In this document: positions 53,440-63,791 of the stretch, piece after piece
How positions within the stretch are numbered: position 1 is the first letter of the stretch
How the letters are laid out: each line of letters begins with the position of its first letter
Source: Delphinus delphis
Lineage: Eukaryota; Chordata; Mammalia; Artiodactyla; Delphinidae
Assembly: GCF_949987515.2 (NCBI RefSeq)
Contig: NC_082703.1
Location: forward strand, 12,734,680-12,798,679
Direction: 5' to 3'
Length of the DNA stretch: 64,000 nt
The notes under the pieces: model-generated
Told to the model about the DNA's origin: nothing
The model's input: the letters and a program-made list of their open reading frames with translations, nothing else
The model's database searches: none
Made by a program: the position numbers and the translations under genes

Positions 53440-55040
53440 ATTAATTTTTTTTCCCATTTAGAACACCTAGAAACTTTATTGTTCATACCACTTTTTGTCT
53501 CTTGTCACCTCCTCCATTTATTTAAGCCTTCAGAATAGCTGAAAGAATGAACCCAGGTTACTCTTCACCCAGATTCACCAAATGATAACATTTTGCTACA
53601 TTTCCTTTCTCTCTGCCACATCATTTGAAAGTAAGATTTAGACATTGTGACTCTTCACCTCTGAATACTTCAGCATGTATCTCCTAAGAACAGGGTCCTA
53701 TTCTCCTACATATCACAATATTATGTATGTAGGGGTGTGTGTTTGTGTGTGTGTGTGTCTATGTGTGTGTCTAAAGTAGAAAGATCAAGTTTCTTCTGAG
53801 TCATTTGAGGATAAGCTATCAACATGATGTCCCATCACCTCTAAATATTTCAGGGCGCATTTTGCATAAATAAGAATATTCTCTATGGAACCATAGCACA
53901 ATCACCAACATCAGGAAATTAACAGTGATAACATTAGTACTACCTAATATTCAGGTCCTTTTCAGAGTTCTCTAGTTGTCCCCATTGTGTGCTTTGTAGT
54001 AAAAGGATCCAGTCCAGAGCTGCTGTTACGTTTCATTGTCACGCCTCTTCAGTTCCTTCAGTTTGTGACAGTTCCTCATCACCTAGACTTTCATGACCTT
54101 GTCACTTTTGGAGACTTCAGGCAGGTTATTTTGTAGGACATCCCTCAATGGGATTGTCTGATGTTCCCTTCTGATGAGGTGCGGGTTAGTCTCTTTGGAA
54201 GAAATATCTCAGAAGTGATGCAGGACTCTTCTCATTGCGTGCCGTCAGGTGGGCATCATTTCAACTTATCCCATTACTGGTGACATTCACTTTGATTATT
54301 TGATTAGGTTGGTGTTTACTAGGCTTCTCAAATTTAGATGTATTATTTTCTCCTTTGTAATTAATTGATTTTTATTAATTATGTTAATTAATATAAAATT
54401 ATAAATTGTTAATACATTGTTCATTAAAATTAATGTCTTAAAATTACTTTGGAGATACTTTGAGACTATTCAAATATCCTGTTCTTCATCAAACTTTCAG
54501 TTTCTTTATTTCTTTCATCATTTATTTATATCAGTATGGACTCATGGATTCTTTTTTTTTGCGGTACGCGGGCCTCTGACTGTTGCGGCCTCTCCCGTTG
54601 CAGAGCACAGGCTCCGGACGCGCAGGCTCAGCGGCCATGGCTCACGGGCCCAGCCGCTCCGCGGCATGTGGGATCTTCCCGGACCGGGACACGAACCCGT
54701 GTCCTCTGCATCGGCAGGCGGACTCTCAACCACTGCACCACCAGGGAAGCCCCCATGGATTCTTATTTTATTCAAAGGGATAAATTCATTGCTATCCTCA
54801 CTTATGATGCTCCAATTGCCCAATATTTGGCCAGCAGGTGCTCCTTCAGTCTGGTTTCTGGATCCTTTTAGATGTGTCCCCATCATTCTTTGGGTCCTTC
54901 CTTTCTTTTTTGCAGAGCGAGATGCTCCGGTATTACTTTACCTGCCTCAGCCTTGGAATCGGCCCTTTTCCCAAAGATCCTTGTTTCCTTTTAGTGAAGA
55001 ATGGCGTTTAGACATCAAAATCTGATGCTCTGTGTGCTAA
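53440..55040 (-). mobile_element. Ancient L1 (L1ME/HAL1-like), long antisense copy
   Basis: Antisense text: CACCCAGATTCACCAAATGA, ACATTTTGCTACATTTCC, TGAATACTTCAGCATGTATC, CCTAAGAACAGGGTCC, TTCTCTAGTTGTCCCCATTG, TACTTTGAGACTATTCAAAT, TCCTGTTCTTCATCAAACTT. It carries a (TG)n array at 53731-53770 and a young SINE. About 1.3 kb of old LINE without usable frames. Confidence 0.75.
54543..54764 (-). mobile_element. Young CHR-type SINE inside the ancient L1
   Basis: Body from the poly(T) at 54553 to 54753 (GCGGTACGCGGGCCTCTGAC to CACCAGGGAAGCCCC). CATGGATTCTT lies on both sides at 54543-54553 and 54754-54764 as target duplication. Confidence 0.95.
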
Positions 55041-55084
55041 TGCTCTTGATGAGTCACTGCTTCCAGGCCTTCTCAGTGGACAGA

Positions 55085-55215
55085 GCTAGGGAATAAAAGT
55101 ATGTGTATACAAGACATGTGAATACATATATTATGTATGTGTATATATACACACATATGTATGCATATACACACATTTGTATTGTATTTATTCTATATCT
55201 ATATTTATGCATGTA
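55085..55215. repeat. Degenerate (TA)/(CA)/(GT) microsatellite
   Basis: ATATATTATGTATGTGTATA, ATACACACATATGTATGC and similar alternating purine-pyrimidine text. Imperfect. Confidence 0.75.
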
Positions 55216-55756
55216 CAGATTTTAACAAAAGCACAGATTCGTACTGTTATCTCCGCTTCATGTTTCGAGACTCTCCTTGGTGTCTCTCAGTACTCATCTG
55301 GAGCCACCTCTGCCTATGTGGCAAGACTCATGAGCGGAAATGCCTTCCACAGGGCCCTCCTTACAACTGGATATGAGGAGAAGAGGCAAACTCATTCAGG
55401 GAAAGGAGAGAGTAAGGCTTCCAGATTGAGTGGGTGGTGATATCACACATGCTTCTCTCACGTTGACTTGCTTTTGAGCCAAACTGTCGCGTGGCCTCAT
55501 TTCATCTCTCCAGGAAGGCCTAAGCTGATCGTGACTGTAGTGGGGTAGGCGGTTTGGAAATCTCACAGCACCCCTCAGAACCCTTTGGCAGGGGGAGTCT
55601 CCCAGTGCCTCTGGGGGATCAAAGTGCGGAGCCAAATGGCACGGTTCCTCTACCTGATTCACTGGGCCGACTGGGTGAAGAGTGAGCATCTCAAAGCAGG
55701 CTGGCAGCTGTGGTTGCAGCTCTGTAGCGTCTTATCTACAATAAGATGACCCCATT
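55216..55756. other. Unassigned sequence
   Basis: No gene or repeat recognised. Confidence 0.4.
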
Positions 55757-55760
55757 TAAA

Positions 55761-55795
<35 letters not shown>

Positions 55796-55993
55796 GGTAC
55801 GCGGGCCTCTCACTGTTGTGGCCTCTCCCGTTGCGGAGCTCAGGCTCCGGACGCGCAGGCTCAGCGGCCATGGCTCACGGACCCAGCCGCTCCGCGGCAT
55901 GTGGGATCTTCCCAGACTGGGGCACGAACCTGTGTCCCCTGCATTGGCAGGCGGACTCTCAACCACTGCACCACCAGGGAAGCCCTAAAGCTC
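55757..55993 (-). mobile_element. Young CHR-type SINE with a long poly(T)
   Basis: About 29 T at 55765-55793, then GCGGTACGCGGGCCTCTCAC, ending at 55985. Target duplication TAAAGCTC at 55757-55764 and 55986-55993. The long pure tail suggests a recent insertion. Confidence 0.96.
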
Positions 55994-56245
55994 ATTTTTT
56001 AAAGTCTCTCACCAGTTCTTTTTGCGCTCCTTGTCAGTCAAGAATATAAAACATAGAATCTTATCAATAGTATTCACAGGAGATATAAAATGTACTTGCT
56101 CTTTGTTCTCTCCTAGTACAACCCAGTCTGGATCATCTCATTTGGTTTAAGGAAGTATCTTGTCGAGTTGAAAGCTAAACCCTCCTTTTTCCTCCCTCCT
56201 CCCTCCCTCCCTCCCTTCCTTCCTTTTTCCTTCCCTCCTCTATTT
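55994..56245. repeat. Unassigned sequence ending in a (CCCT)/(CCTT) pyrimidine tract
   Basis: The tract spans about 56185-56245 (CCTCCCTCCTCCCTCCCTCC onwards). The preceding 190 bp has no recognised feature. Confidence 0.7.
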
Positions 56246-56259
56246 CTTCCTCAGCTCTC

Positions 56260-56735
56260 CCTATCTAAAAGGATTTATTAAGTACTATGCCAGTCACTGG
56301 GGATAAAGATGCGTGAGAGCCAGTCCTCACTCCTGAGATGATCACCGTCTAGTGGGGGAGACAGAAATAAAAACAAACCTTCATACTGCATGTGGTAAAA
56401 ATTGTGACTCACACTGACTAATCCTGGGGAAATTGAGGCAGGAATTCCAAGGAAGGTCATTTTCTGCAGATTCTTTTTTTTTTTTGCGGTACACGGGCCT
56501 CTCACTGTTGTGGCCTCTCCCGTTGCGGAGCACAGGCTCCGGACGCGCAGGCTTAGCGGCCATGGCTCACGGGCCCAGCCGCTCCGTGGCATGTGGGATC
56601 TTCCCGGACCAGGGCACGAGCCCACGTCCCCTGCATCGGCAGGCGGACTCTCAACCACTGCGCCACCAGGGAAGCCCTTCTGCAGATTCTTAAGAGATGA
56701 GTTGGAAGTTTCCAGGCACACCCAGGGCTGTAGGT
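56260..56735 (-). mobile_element. L2 LINE fragment, antisense, split by a SINE
   Basis: GGATTTATTAAGTACTATGC, CAGTCACTGGGGATAAAGAT, CGTCTAGTGGGGGAGACAG, then after the SINE AAGAGATGAGTTGGAAGTTT. These follow the antisense L2 3' region. Confidence 0.75.
56462..56691 (-). mobile_element. Young CHR-type SINE inside the L2
   Basis: Body from the poly(T) at 56476 to 56677 (TTTGCGGTACACGGGCCTCT to CACCAGGGAAGCCC). Perfect 14-bp target duplications TTCTGCAGATTCTT at 56462-56475 and 56678-56691. Confidence 0.96.
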
Positions 56736-58095
56736 AGGGAGAGTGTCTCAGGGAGAGGGGAAGAAATCAGACTTCTAGGCTGATTAATTCCAAGGCAAGT
56801 TTTTGTTTTCTTTTCCATATTCTCATGTCCCAAGCCCTACTCTTCCATTGCTTTAGTCACACTTGGTTGATGTCTTCGCCCTCTGAAGTGTTTTTCTTAT
56901 GTGCCTCTCTCCTTGGGTGTGCTGACCTTGGCCTTGTCCAGCCTTCCATCTTTTACTGGGGGCAGCTCAGGGCCATGAACGATCCTCCAGTGAATTCCTG
57001 TGCCCCCAGAAGAGATGCAGCCCGAGCCAGCTCACAATCTGAGCTTTAGGTGAGATATCGAGCAGTGATTCACCATTACTCAGAAACTTGTCAGCTCATA
57101 AATTTAAAGCAACTCCATTTCCTTTGCTTTTGAACAAACCAAACTGGATGGTGCATATATATGAGAGCCGTCGAGTGGAATATTAAGCTTATCCTTGTGC
57201 AGGTTTGTTTCCCATTAGGCCAGTGAGGGAATGCTGATGCTTTTGTGTACCCATGTAAAATAGGCATGCTGACGTCCTTTGGGAGAAGTAGGAGTGTGAA
57301 AATGTGGCAGTGCTGCCAGTAATATGGGAGGAGGATGTAAATAGCAATGGAAGTTGTGATTATGGCCAACAGGAATTGGAAACTGCTGCTAGGTCATCTG
57401 CCTGGTACCCAGCACTGTCCTATTAGCTGTCATTAGCCCTTATCCAGGAAACAATTTACATCCGTTGAAATCTTTATGAAATTGGATTTCTGCCCACAGA
57501 CCCATCACCCTGCTTTTTCTTGTGGATTAAAGAGGCAGTGGCCTGTGAACGACTGCTCTTTGTGGGCAGAAAGTGCTATCCTCTGGCCTAGGAGAAGTGG
57601 GTCCGGTCACTTGTCCTAGCAACAGTATATCCCCGGGCTCATCCTATCACAGGATGGAAGAGACTTTAAGAGGGTATCTTGTCTCATCTCCCACCCCAGG
57701 AGAGTCCATCCTCCCCCACGCTGGGAGGTTGTAAAGTTTCCATTGGAATTGAACAACTTCCCAGAGAGATCCTTTTCAGAAGACCGCATAACCTTCAAGT
57801 TTAGAAATTCTCGATGTGTTTCCTTTGATTCTTCCCAGTCTCGAAGTTGGCTCTGAGAGGCAGATAGAACTGCGTGTCCTGGGATACAGCTTCAGGATGA
57901 GCCTTTTAGCCCAGGGGACAAGCCATCTGAGGCAGGTTGCCATGTTGAGTGACCCTGTTCTTAAGTTCCCCTGGCTTCTTTCTGCTTCCCATCTCCTATG
58001 GCTCAGCCCGAATCCTCTTCCTTCTGCGTGCAGGATTCCGAATGAATCCCCTTCAGATTCAGATCATCTGAATCTTGGATTTTCCCTTTTCAAGT
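56736..58095. other. Unassigned mostly unique sequence
   Basis: No gene or repeat recognised. 57.06-57.50 kb is AT-rich with few decay marks (TTATGAAATTGGATTTCTGC near 57471) and may be another conserved block. Confidence 0.4.
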
Positions 58096-58099
58096 GCAA

Positions 58100-58335
58100 C
58101 CTAGCCCGTGGTAAAAAGCACCAGATCTGGTCCAGAAAGCCTGAGTTGGGGCTCTTTTTCTGCCTCTTACGGAGCGAGTGCTCAGGGCCCGCTTACCTGG
58201 CGACCTAATGTCTCTGAGCTCCAGCTTCTCTGCCTCTGTCTCTTTGGCTTCCCCTTCTTCCCTCTCTTCCTTACGGCATTACTATGAGCCTGTGAAACCA
58301 TGTTATGAAGAATGCTGAGTGCTTTTATGAATGGA
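58100..58335 (+). mobile_element. MIR SINE, sense, diverged
   Basis: GTAAAAAGCACCAGATCTGG, AGAAAGCCTGAGTTGGGGC, CTCTGAGCTCCAGCTTCTC and TTATGAAGAATGCTGAGTG follow sense MIR order with gaps. Confidence 0.55.
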
Positions 58336-58461
58336 CCATGATAGATATGGGAAGAGCTTCACCTGAGCTTCTACACTAAGAGTTAAAACTCGAGAAGGCC
58401 TCTCTTTTCTTCAGCTCTGTTTGACACAAGAATCTCTCTGGTGCCTCCATTTAAAAATTTT

Positions 58462-58792
58462 AGCCAAAGTCTTTACGACAGTTGACCATCTTCTCCTTCT
58501 TCCTCTCCACTTCTACCCACCCTTTAAGATGCCCTCCCCCTTTTAACCAAAGTCTTTACGACAGTTGACCATCTTCTCCTTCTTCCTCTCCACTTCTACT
58601 CACCCTTTAAGATGGCCTCCCCCTTTTAGCCAAAGTCTTTACGACAGTTGACCATCTTCTCCTTCTTCCTCTCCACTTCTACTCACCCTTTAAGATGCCC
58701 TCCCCCTTTTAGCCAAAGTCTTTACGACAGTTGACCATCTTCTCCTTCTTCCTCTCCACTTCTACTCACCCTTTAAGATGCCCTCCCCCTTA
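58462..58792. repeat. Tandem array, four copies of an 83-bp unit
   Basis: Units start at 58462, 58545, 58628 and 58711, exactly 83 bp apart: AGCCAAAGTCTTTACGACAG, TTGACCATCTTCTCCTTCTT, CCTCTCCACTTCTACTCACC, CTTTAAGATGCCCTCCCCCT. Only a few substitutions separate the copies (CTACCC in copy 1, AACC and GATGGCC in copy 2), so the expansion is recent. Confidence 0.97.
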
Positions 58793-58799
58793 AAAAGTC

Positions 58800-59140
58800 T
58801 TTCTTTTATATTAAACCTACAGTAATCTTCCTCTCTCTCGATCGATACTCAGAGAACATGGTTGCCTTTAACATGTATTTTAGTACTTGGTTGTTTCCTG
58901 CCTGTGTTATTTAAGACTTGTCTTAGATTTTTTTGTTTTCTCTCTTCAGCTAGAGGGTGCATCTCCTGATTCACCACCATCAAAGCACTTATCCCATTAT
59001 ACTAAACTTTTCTCTTTGGGTTCTGTTTCCCCACTAGCCTCTAAATGCTTGAGGTCAGGGATGGATGGATCATATTCATTTTTATATCTCTAGTGCCTGG
59101 TACGTAATAGGTGCCCATAAATATTTGTTGAAATGAACTA
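58800..59140 (+). mobile_element. L2 LINE 3' end
   Basis: CTCTAAATGCTTGAGGTCAG, TTTTTATATCTCTAGTGCC, GGTACGTAATAGGTGCCC and ATAAATATTTGTTGAAATGA give a clear L2 terminus. The part before 58980 is uncertain. Confidence 0.75.
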
Positions 59141-59730
59141 GTAAACTTCATTGCAGTCTGGTACTAACAGAATGTAGCATAGGTAGCAGAAGCAATATAT
59201 ATGTATGCTGCATTAAGTAGGATTATACACCTTCTCTTTTGAACATCTAATTATTTTGCACACACAAAAGTGACAGTTGGGGTCACTCTTCCTGGAGACC
59301 CCTGCGGTGTCAGCCTCTGCTGGGAGTCTGATATCCCCTGCCCCATGTTCACCTGTGATGTCTTAGACTTAGCATGGTATAACTGGGAGGCTCTCTGGCC
59401 AAAACTCCAAGGTGGCCCCAATATTCATTCTCCACTTCTTCCTAGGTAATAGAATTTTCAGCTGGTCACATGTTCTTCCAGCCACCTGGCAGGCAGTTGT
59501 GGTCATATGTCCAAGTTCTAAATCACGAGTGTAATTTCCTTAAAAAGAGTGTAGCCTCCACTCCCTTTTTCCCCATTCCAGTGGCCAAGAGCAAACCTGT
59601 AGGGATGGCAGAGCAATGAAACAGATGCCAGGTACCTGAGTGCCTGAGGCATCATGGAGCAGAGCCACGAGGTTCAGCTTCACTTTCTGTGGGAGACAAT
59701 GCTTGAGCATTGTTGTCTTGTGTCTGTTTC
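59141..59730. other. Unassigned sequence
   Basis: No gene or repeat recognised. Confidence 0.4.
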
Positions 59731-59734
59731 AGCA

Positions 59735-59875
59735 GCCAGATCTATTCTTACCTGATGGAGGGTCCATGGAGATGGTTCTGTCTTATCTTGTCTTACAGAT
59801 GAGGGCACTGAGGTCCAGAGCAGCCAGCCTATTTCCACAATGCAGGGGTGGAAACTGAGCCTAAAAGTCCAGCTC
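59735..59875 (-). mobile_element. MIR SINE fragment, antisense
   Basis: CTTACAGATGAGGGCACTGA, GGTCCAGAGCAGCC and GGGTGGAAACTGAGCCTAAA keep the antisense MIR order. Confidence 0.6.
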
Positions 59876-60375
59876 CAGGGTCCAACCAGTGTGGACCTTG
59901 TGATTGCTCCCCTGCCTTGGCTGGGAAGAAGGGTCTCTAAGATCTTGCAAATTACAATCTTGAAGATGTGTCAATGGGGACAGTTCTGTTACACAGTATC
60001 CCGTTTCTTTTGCAATGTGTCAGCAGGCTGGGGTGGGCAAAGTGGGTGGAAATCCAGGATGTAGTGCAGCCCTAGAGAGCTCAGCCCCAGATGCCCTATA
60101 TTTTAATAGCGCCAGGTTTAGGATCGGGGCAGCTGGGGGTATGGGAACACAGATGACTTAACCTATATACAGGCCAGGGATGTGCCTTAGGGAGAAGCGA
60201 AAGTAGATTATATATCTTCTACTAGGAGAAAAGTAGAATTTTGAACATGGAATTTTGGGAGGTAACTGAACAGAGAGGCTGGCTGGGCCAGGGTCCTTGC
60301 CATTAGGGGGAGGATGAGAGAAGGCATCTGCTCCAGCTGAGGTCTGTGCAGCATGTGCTCTTCTCCAGCTCCTTG
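59876..60375. other. Unassigned sequence
   Basis: No gene or repeat recognised. Confidence 0.4.
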
Positions 60376-60379
60376 GGTA

Positions 60380-60570
60380 TCTACTTGTTAGGCAATTATG
60401 CCGCGAGACGGTGTTTCCACCAGCGTATGTCTCTATGGAGGATCCTGTAATTAGGCTCTTTCATAAATCATGAATTCTGTACACAAAATCACAAGATGCC
60501 CATCATAAAATTATGATCACAGCCTACATGCTTTTAAAGCTAAAGCTATTTCGAGGTGACCCAATCAGCT
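60380..60570. promoter_or_regulatory. Candidate conserved non-coding block
   Basis: Repeat-free, with a homeodomain core TAATTAG at 60448-60454, then CATAAATCATGAATTC, CATAAAATTATGATC (near palindrome) and GGCAATTATGCC (60391-60402, perfect palindrome). Dense palindromic AT cores suggest a regulatory element. Inference only. Confidence 0.3.
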
Positions 60571-60789
60571 GGTCAGACAGAAGGGTAGGGTGATCTCTGG
60601 GAGGAGCTGTGGCATCTGATCCTCAGGCTGGGGACTCACGTGAGGGCATTGAACTTCTCTGTGTCTGGGTCTCCCATTCCCGGGGTCTCCAACCTGGGGT
60701 CTTCTGGTTGTTGCCTTGAGAATGCTTCTTGAGCCTGGGAAGCAACTAAAACAGAGCGGCTTACATCAGGGGCAACCTGGGATTTGCTT

Positions 60790-60955
60790 TGACCAAATGA
60801 AAAGCTCCCAGAACTGGAAGGAACCAGATAATTCACCAATTCAAGTTCTTCCCCCATTTTTTAACATGGAAAAACTCAGGCTTAGTGAAGGAACATTTTC
60901 AAGTTCACAAAGCAGGTCATCAGAAAGTTAAGAAAACCAAGGCCCTCTGATCCTC
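60790..60955 (-). mobile_element. MIR SINE, antisense
   Basis: CCATTTTTTAACATGGAAAA, ACTCAGGCTTAGTGAAGG, CAAGTTCACAAAGCAGGTCA and AACCAAGGCCCTCTGATCC follow the antisense MIR order. Confidence 0.7.
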
Positions 60956-61004
60956 AGGGTGGTTTTCATAGCACCCCAAATGCAAATAAGGACTTAGCCA
61001 GGTA

Positions 61005-61150
61005 ATTAGGGTTTATTTTTACTTTTTTGAGGGGGGGCACATGCTGTGTGGCTTGCGGGATCTCAGTCCCCTGATCAGGGATTGAACCCAGGCCACGGCT
61101 GTGAAAGCCTGGAATCCTAACCACTAGGCCACCAGGGAACTCCCATAGGT
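61005..61150 (-). mobile_element. Short CHR-type SINE, antisense
   Basis: TTTTGAGGGGGGGCACATGC, TGTGTGGCTTGCGGGATCTC, AGTCCCCTGATCAGGGATTG, ending near 61144 with the complement of GGGAGTTCCCTGGTGGCCTA. An old copy of about 130 bp with diffuse target-duplication traces. Confidence 0.88.
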
Positions 61151-61404
61151 TTTAGTTTTAAAAGAAGCAAATATATGGTCATCTGTATTGAAACTGAAAC
61201 AAAAGGATAGAAATTCATTTACACACATAAGGGAACTACTTCCCTTAAAGGATTATGATCTCAAACACTGACTGGCTCTATGCAAACTCTATAGCTTTGA
61301 AACCAGGTTGTACTGGACCAGGGTCTTGAGCAATGGGATATAGTGAATGGGATCTGGAAAGACAGTAGGTTTGCTTTCATTAGAATGACAAATTGTGTGG
61401 GCTG

Positions 61405-61447
61405 AGGTGAGCGTGCGTGCACGCGCAGACACACACACACACGCAAA
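61405..61447. repeat. Short (CA)n-type microsatellite
   Basis: GCGTGCGTGCACGCGCAGAC followed by about eight CA units. Confidence 0.85.
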
Positions 61448-61978
61448 TGGTTCATTGGTAAACTGTGGAGATCCCTTTATGTCTAGGCCAATGAGAGCAT
61501 TAGACATGAGAGCATAGTAGTTAAAGAGGGAGGTAAATGTGTATATGGGAGGCTGAGTACTAGTAATGAAAAGGGTTTTAATCTTATAAACCCAGAGACC
61601 AAAAGGAAGCCACTCATGCTGGACTAGGGATTGAAACTGGTTAGAAACAAGTGCATGGTGTGTGTGTAGGGGGAGCTACAAGAAGGGTGCTGAGGAGAAC
61701 AAGTGTCTCAGCGAGCTGGGGGAGAAAGCATTTTTGAATCAGTCAGGCGAGATAAGCTTGGACAGGGCATTTGTTGGACTTTTTGCCTAGGATGGAAGAA
61801 TCCAAACTGTAAAACCTCAGTTGGCTTTTTCCTCAAAGCTAGATAAAATGGGATTCTCTCTTCCTCTCTAGAGACATGTACTTGATATCAATACGTAGTG
61901 TGTGTCTCAGTCTGTATATATTGATCACGTGTGATAAACTGGGTTGGGTACACACAGGCCACGTCTGGAAGTCTGCTG
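61448..61978. other. Unassigned sequence
   Basis: No gene or repeat recognised. Confidence 0.4.
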
Positions 61979-61980
61979 TC

Positions 61981-62644
61981 ATGATGGCTTTTTAAAACAG
62001 ATGTATTATTGTGGTAAAATAAACGTATCATAAAATCGAGCCATTTTTAAGTGTACAATTCAGTGGCATTAAGTACATTCACAGTGTTGTGCAACTGTCA
62101 CCATAATCTCTTTCCAGAGCCTCTTTATCATTCCAAATGGCAATTCTGTACTCATTGAACAAAACACCCCATTTCCTCTCCTCTCCAGCCCCTGGTAAAA
62201 TGTAATCTACTTCTTGTCTCTATGAGTTTGTCTATTCTAGATATTTCTTATAAGTGGGATCATATAATATTTGTCATTTTGTGGCTGGCTTATTTCGCAT
62301 AGCGTAATGTTTTAAAGGTTCACCCGTATTGTAGTATGTATCAGAACTGCTTTCCTCTTTATGACTGAATAATATTCCATTGTGTGTATATACATTTTGT
62401 TTGTCCATTCATCTATGATGGACATCTGAGTTGTTTCCACTTTTTGGCCATTGTGGATAATGCTGCAGTGAACTTCAGTGTACAAGTGTCTGTTTTCGGT
62501 TCTTTGTGGTATATATCTAGAAGCAGAGTTCCTGGATCATATGGTAATTCTTTGTTTAACTTTTTGAGGAACTGCCAAACCATTTTCCACAGTAGTGGCA
62601 CCATTTTACATTCCCACCAGCAATGCACGAGGGTATGATGGCTT
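61981..62644 (-). mobile_element. 5'-truncated old L1 (L1MB/C-like) with target duplications
   Basis: TATTGTGGTAAAATAAACGT, TTTTTAAGTGTACAATTCAG, TGGCATTAAGTACATTCACA, then ORF2 antisense (GACTGAATAATATTCCATTG, TCCTGGATCATATGGTAATT). ATGATGGCTT at 61981-61990 and 62635-62644 flanks it. Confidence 0.9.
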
Positions 62645-63159
62645 ATTTTTAGTATATACATATATGTACCAGACAGGAGTTAGTTAGAAAAACAGAAGCA
62701 ACTCTACATGTTCTGGAGATAAAGGGTTTAAAATAGATTTGGAATCTTGCTCATAAATTGGAAGATTTAGGTGGTGGAGGTCAGAGAAATTGGTACCAAA
62801 GATTTGGGAGAGCTGCCCCGGAAAGTTAAAGGCGTTGACACGGAGGATGCCAGCCTGAGGCCCCAAGCTGGCTCTCGGAGGCTTGCCTGGGATGCGTGAG
62901 ACTCTCCAAGAAGCTCCCAGCAGGTGTCTCAGTCTGCACTGGTGAAGAATTTACCAGGAACCTGTGGGAAATCTCTTGTCTCTCCACACGTCTGCCTGTA
63001 ACTGTTTCTGCAGAGGGATGGCTCCCAAATCTCATGAGAGCTCCTCTCGATGGAAAGTGAACCCAGAACCGTCCAGAGAGAGGGATCTTGGAGAGTACTG
63101 TTGCCATTCTCAGGAGGACGAGATGGTGTGCCAGCTGACGACAGATAGAACAGCTCAAT
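62645..63159. other. Unassigned sequence
   Basis: TTAGTTAGAAAAACAGAAGC near 62680 resembles the start of an antisense old LTR, but I cannot support it further. Confidence 0.35.
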
Positions 63160-63399
63160 TGACAGTCTTTTTATTTTATTATTATTATTATTATTTTTTG
63201 CGGTACGTGGGCCTCTCATTGTTTTGGCCTCTCCTGTTGTGGAGCTCTGGATGCGCAGGCTCAGTGGCCATGGCTCATGGGGCCAGCCGCTCTGCAGCAT
63301 GTGGGATCTTCCAGGACCGGGACACAAACCCGTGTCCCCTGCATCGGCAGGTGGACTCGCAACCACTGCACCACCAGGGAAGCCCTGACAGTCTTTTTA
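63160..63399 (-). mobile_element. Young CHR-type SINE with an (ATT)n tail
   Basis: Tail TTTTATTATTATTATTATTA (about 63174-63198), then GCGGTACGTGGGCCTCTCAT, ending at 63385. Target duplication TGACAGTCTTTTTA at 63160-63173 and 63386-63399. A deletion removes about 10 bp of the body near 63240, and it is the most diverged of the young copies. Confidence 0.95.
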
Positions 63400-63790
63400 A
63401 TGCAGAAAGGAGTACAGGTAATTTATAAAGATGCATGAAATTTGACCAATTGACATACATTCAGATTTGAGCAAATGAAGGCAGGTGGCAGGAGTGAAAA
63501 TGGAGGCAGAAACAGGACTAAGCATGTCTGCCACAATCATCTCACACTCAGCATGGTGAGCCTCGTCCTGAGCTTTCCACCACAGAATTCACACTCCCCA
63601 CAGGATAAACGCTGCTCTGGAGACTGAAAAACGTGCTTACATGTTAAAGTCAGACAAGAACCGCTCTCACGGGTTGGGAAGTCTCACTCTGAGAAGCTCA
63701 GGTGGAGGCCGTGGGGTGGCTCTTGGGTAGCAGCAATGGCTGAGCCTAGTAGTGCATCACAGGAGCTGTGAAGCGCTGCTAATTTGCCTC
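63400..63790. other. Unassigned sequence
   Basis: No gene or repeat recognised. Confidence 0.4.
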
Positions 63791-63791
63791 C

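Noticed and set aside
54417..55025. 202-codon open frame, the second longest in the window
   Set aside because: It runs through a young SINE and antisense ancient L1. The central peptide is the SINE translation that recurs at 8.2, 47.2, 55.8 and 56.5 kb, so it is not a gene.
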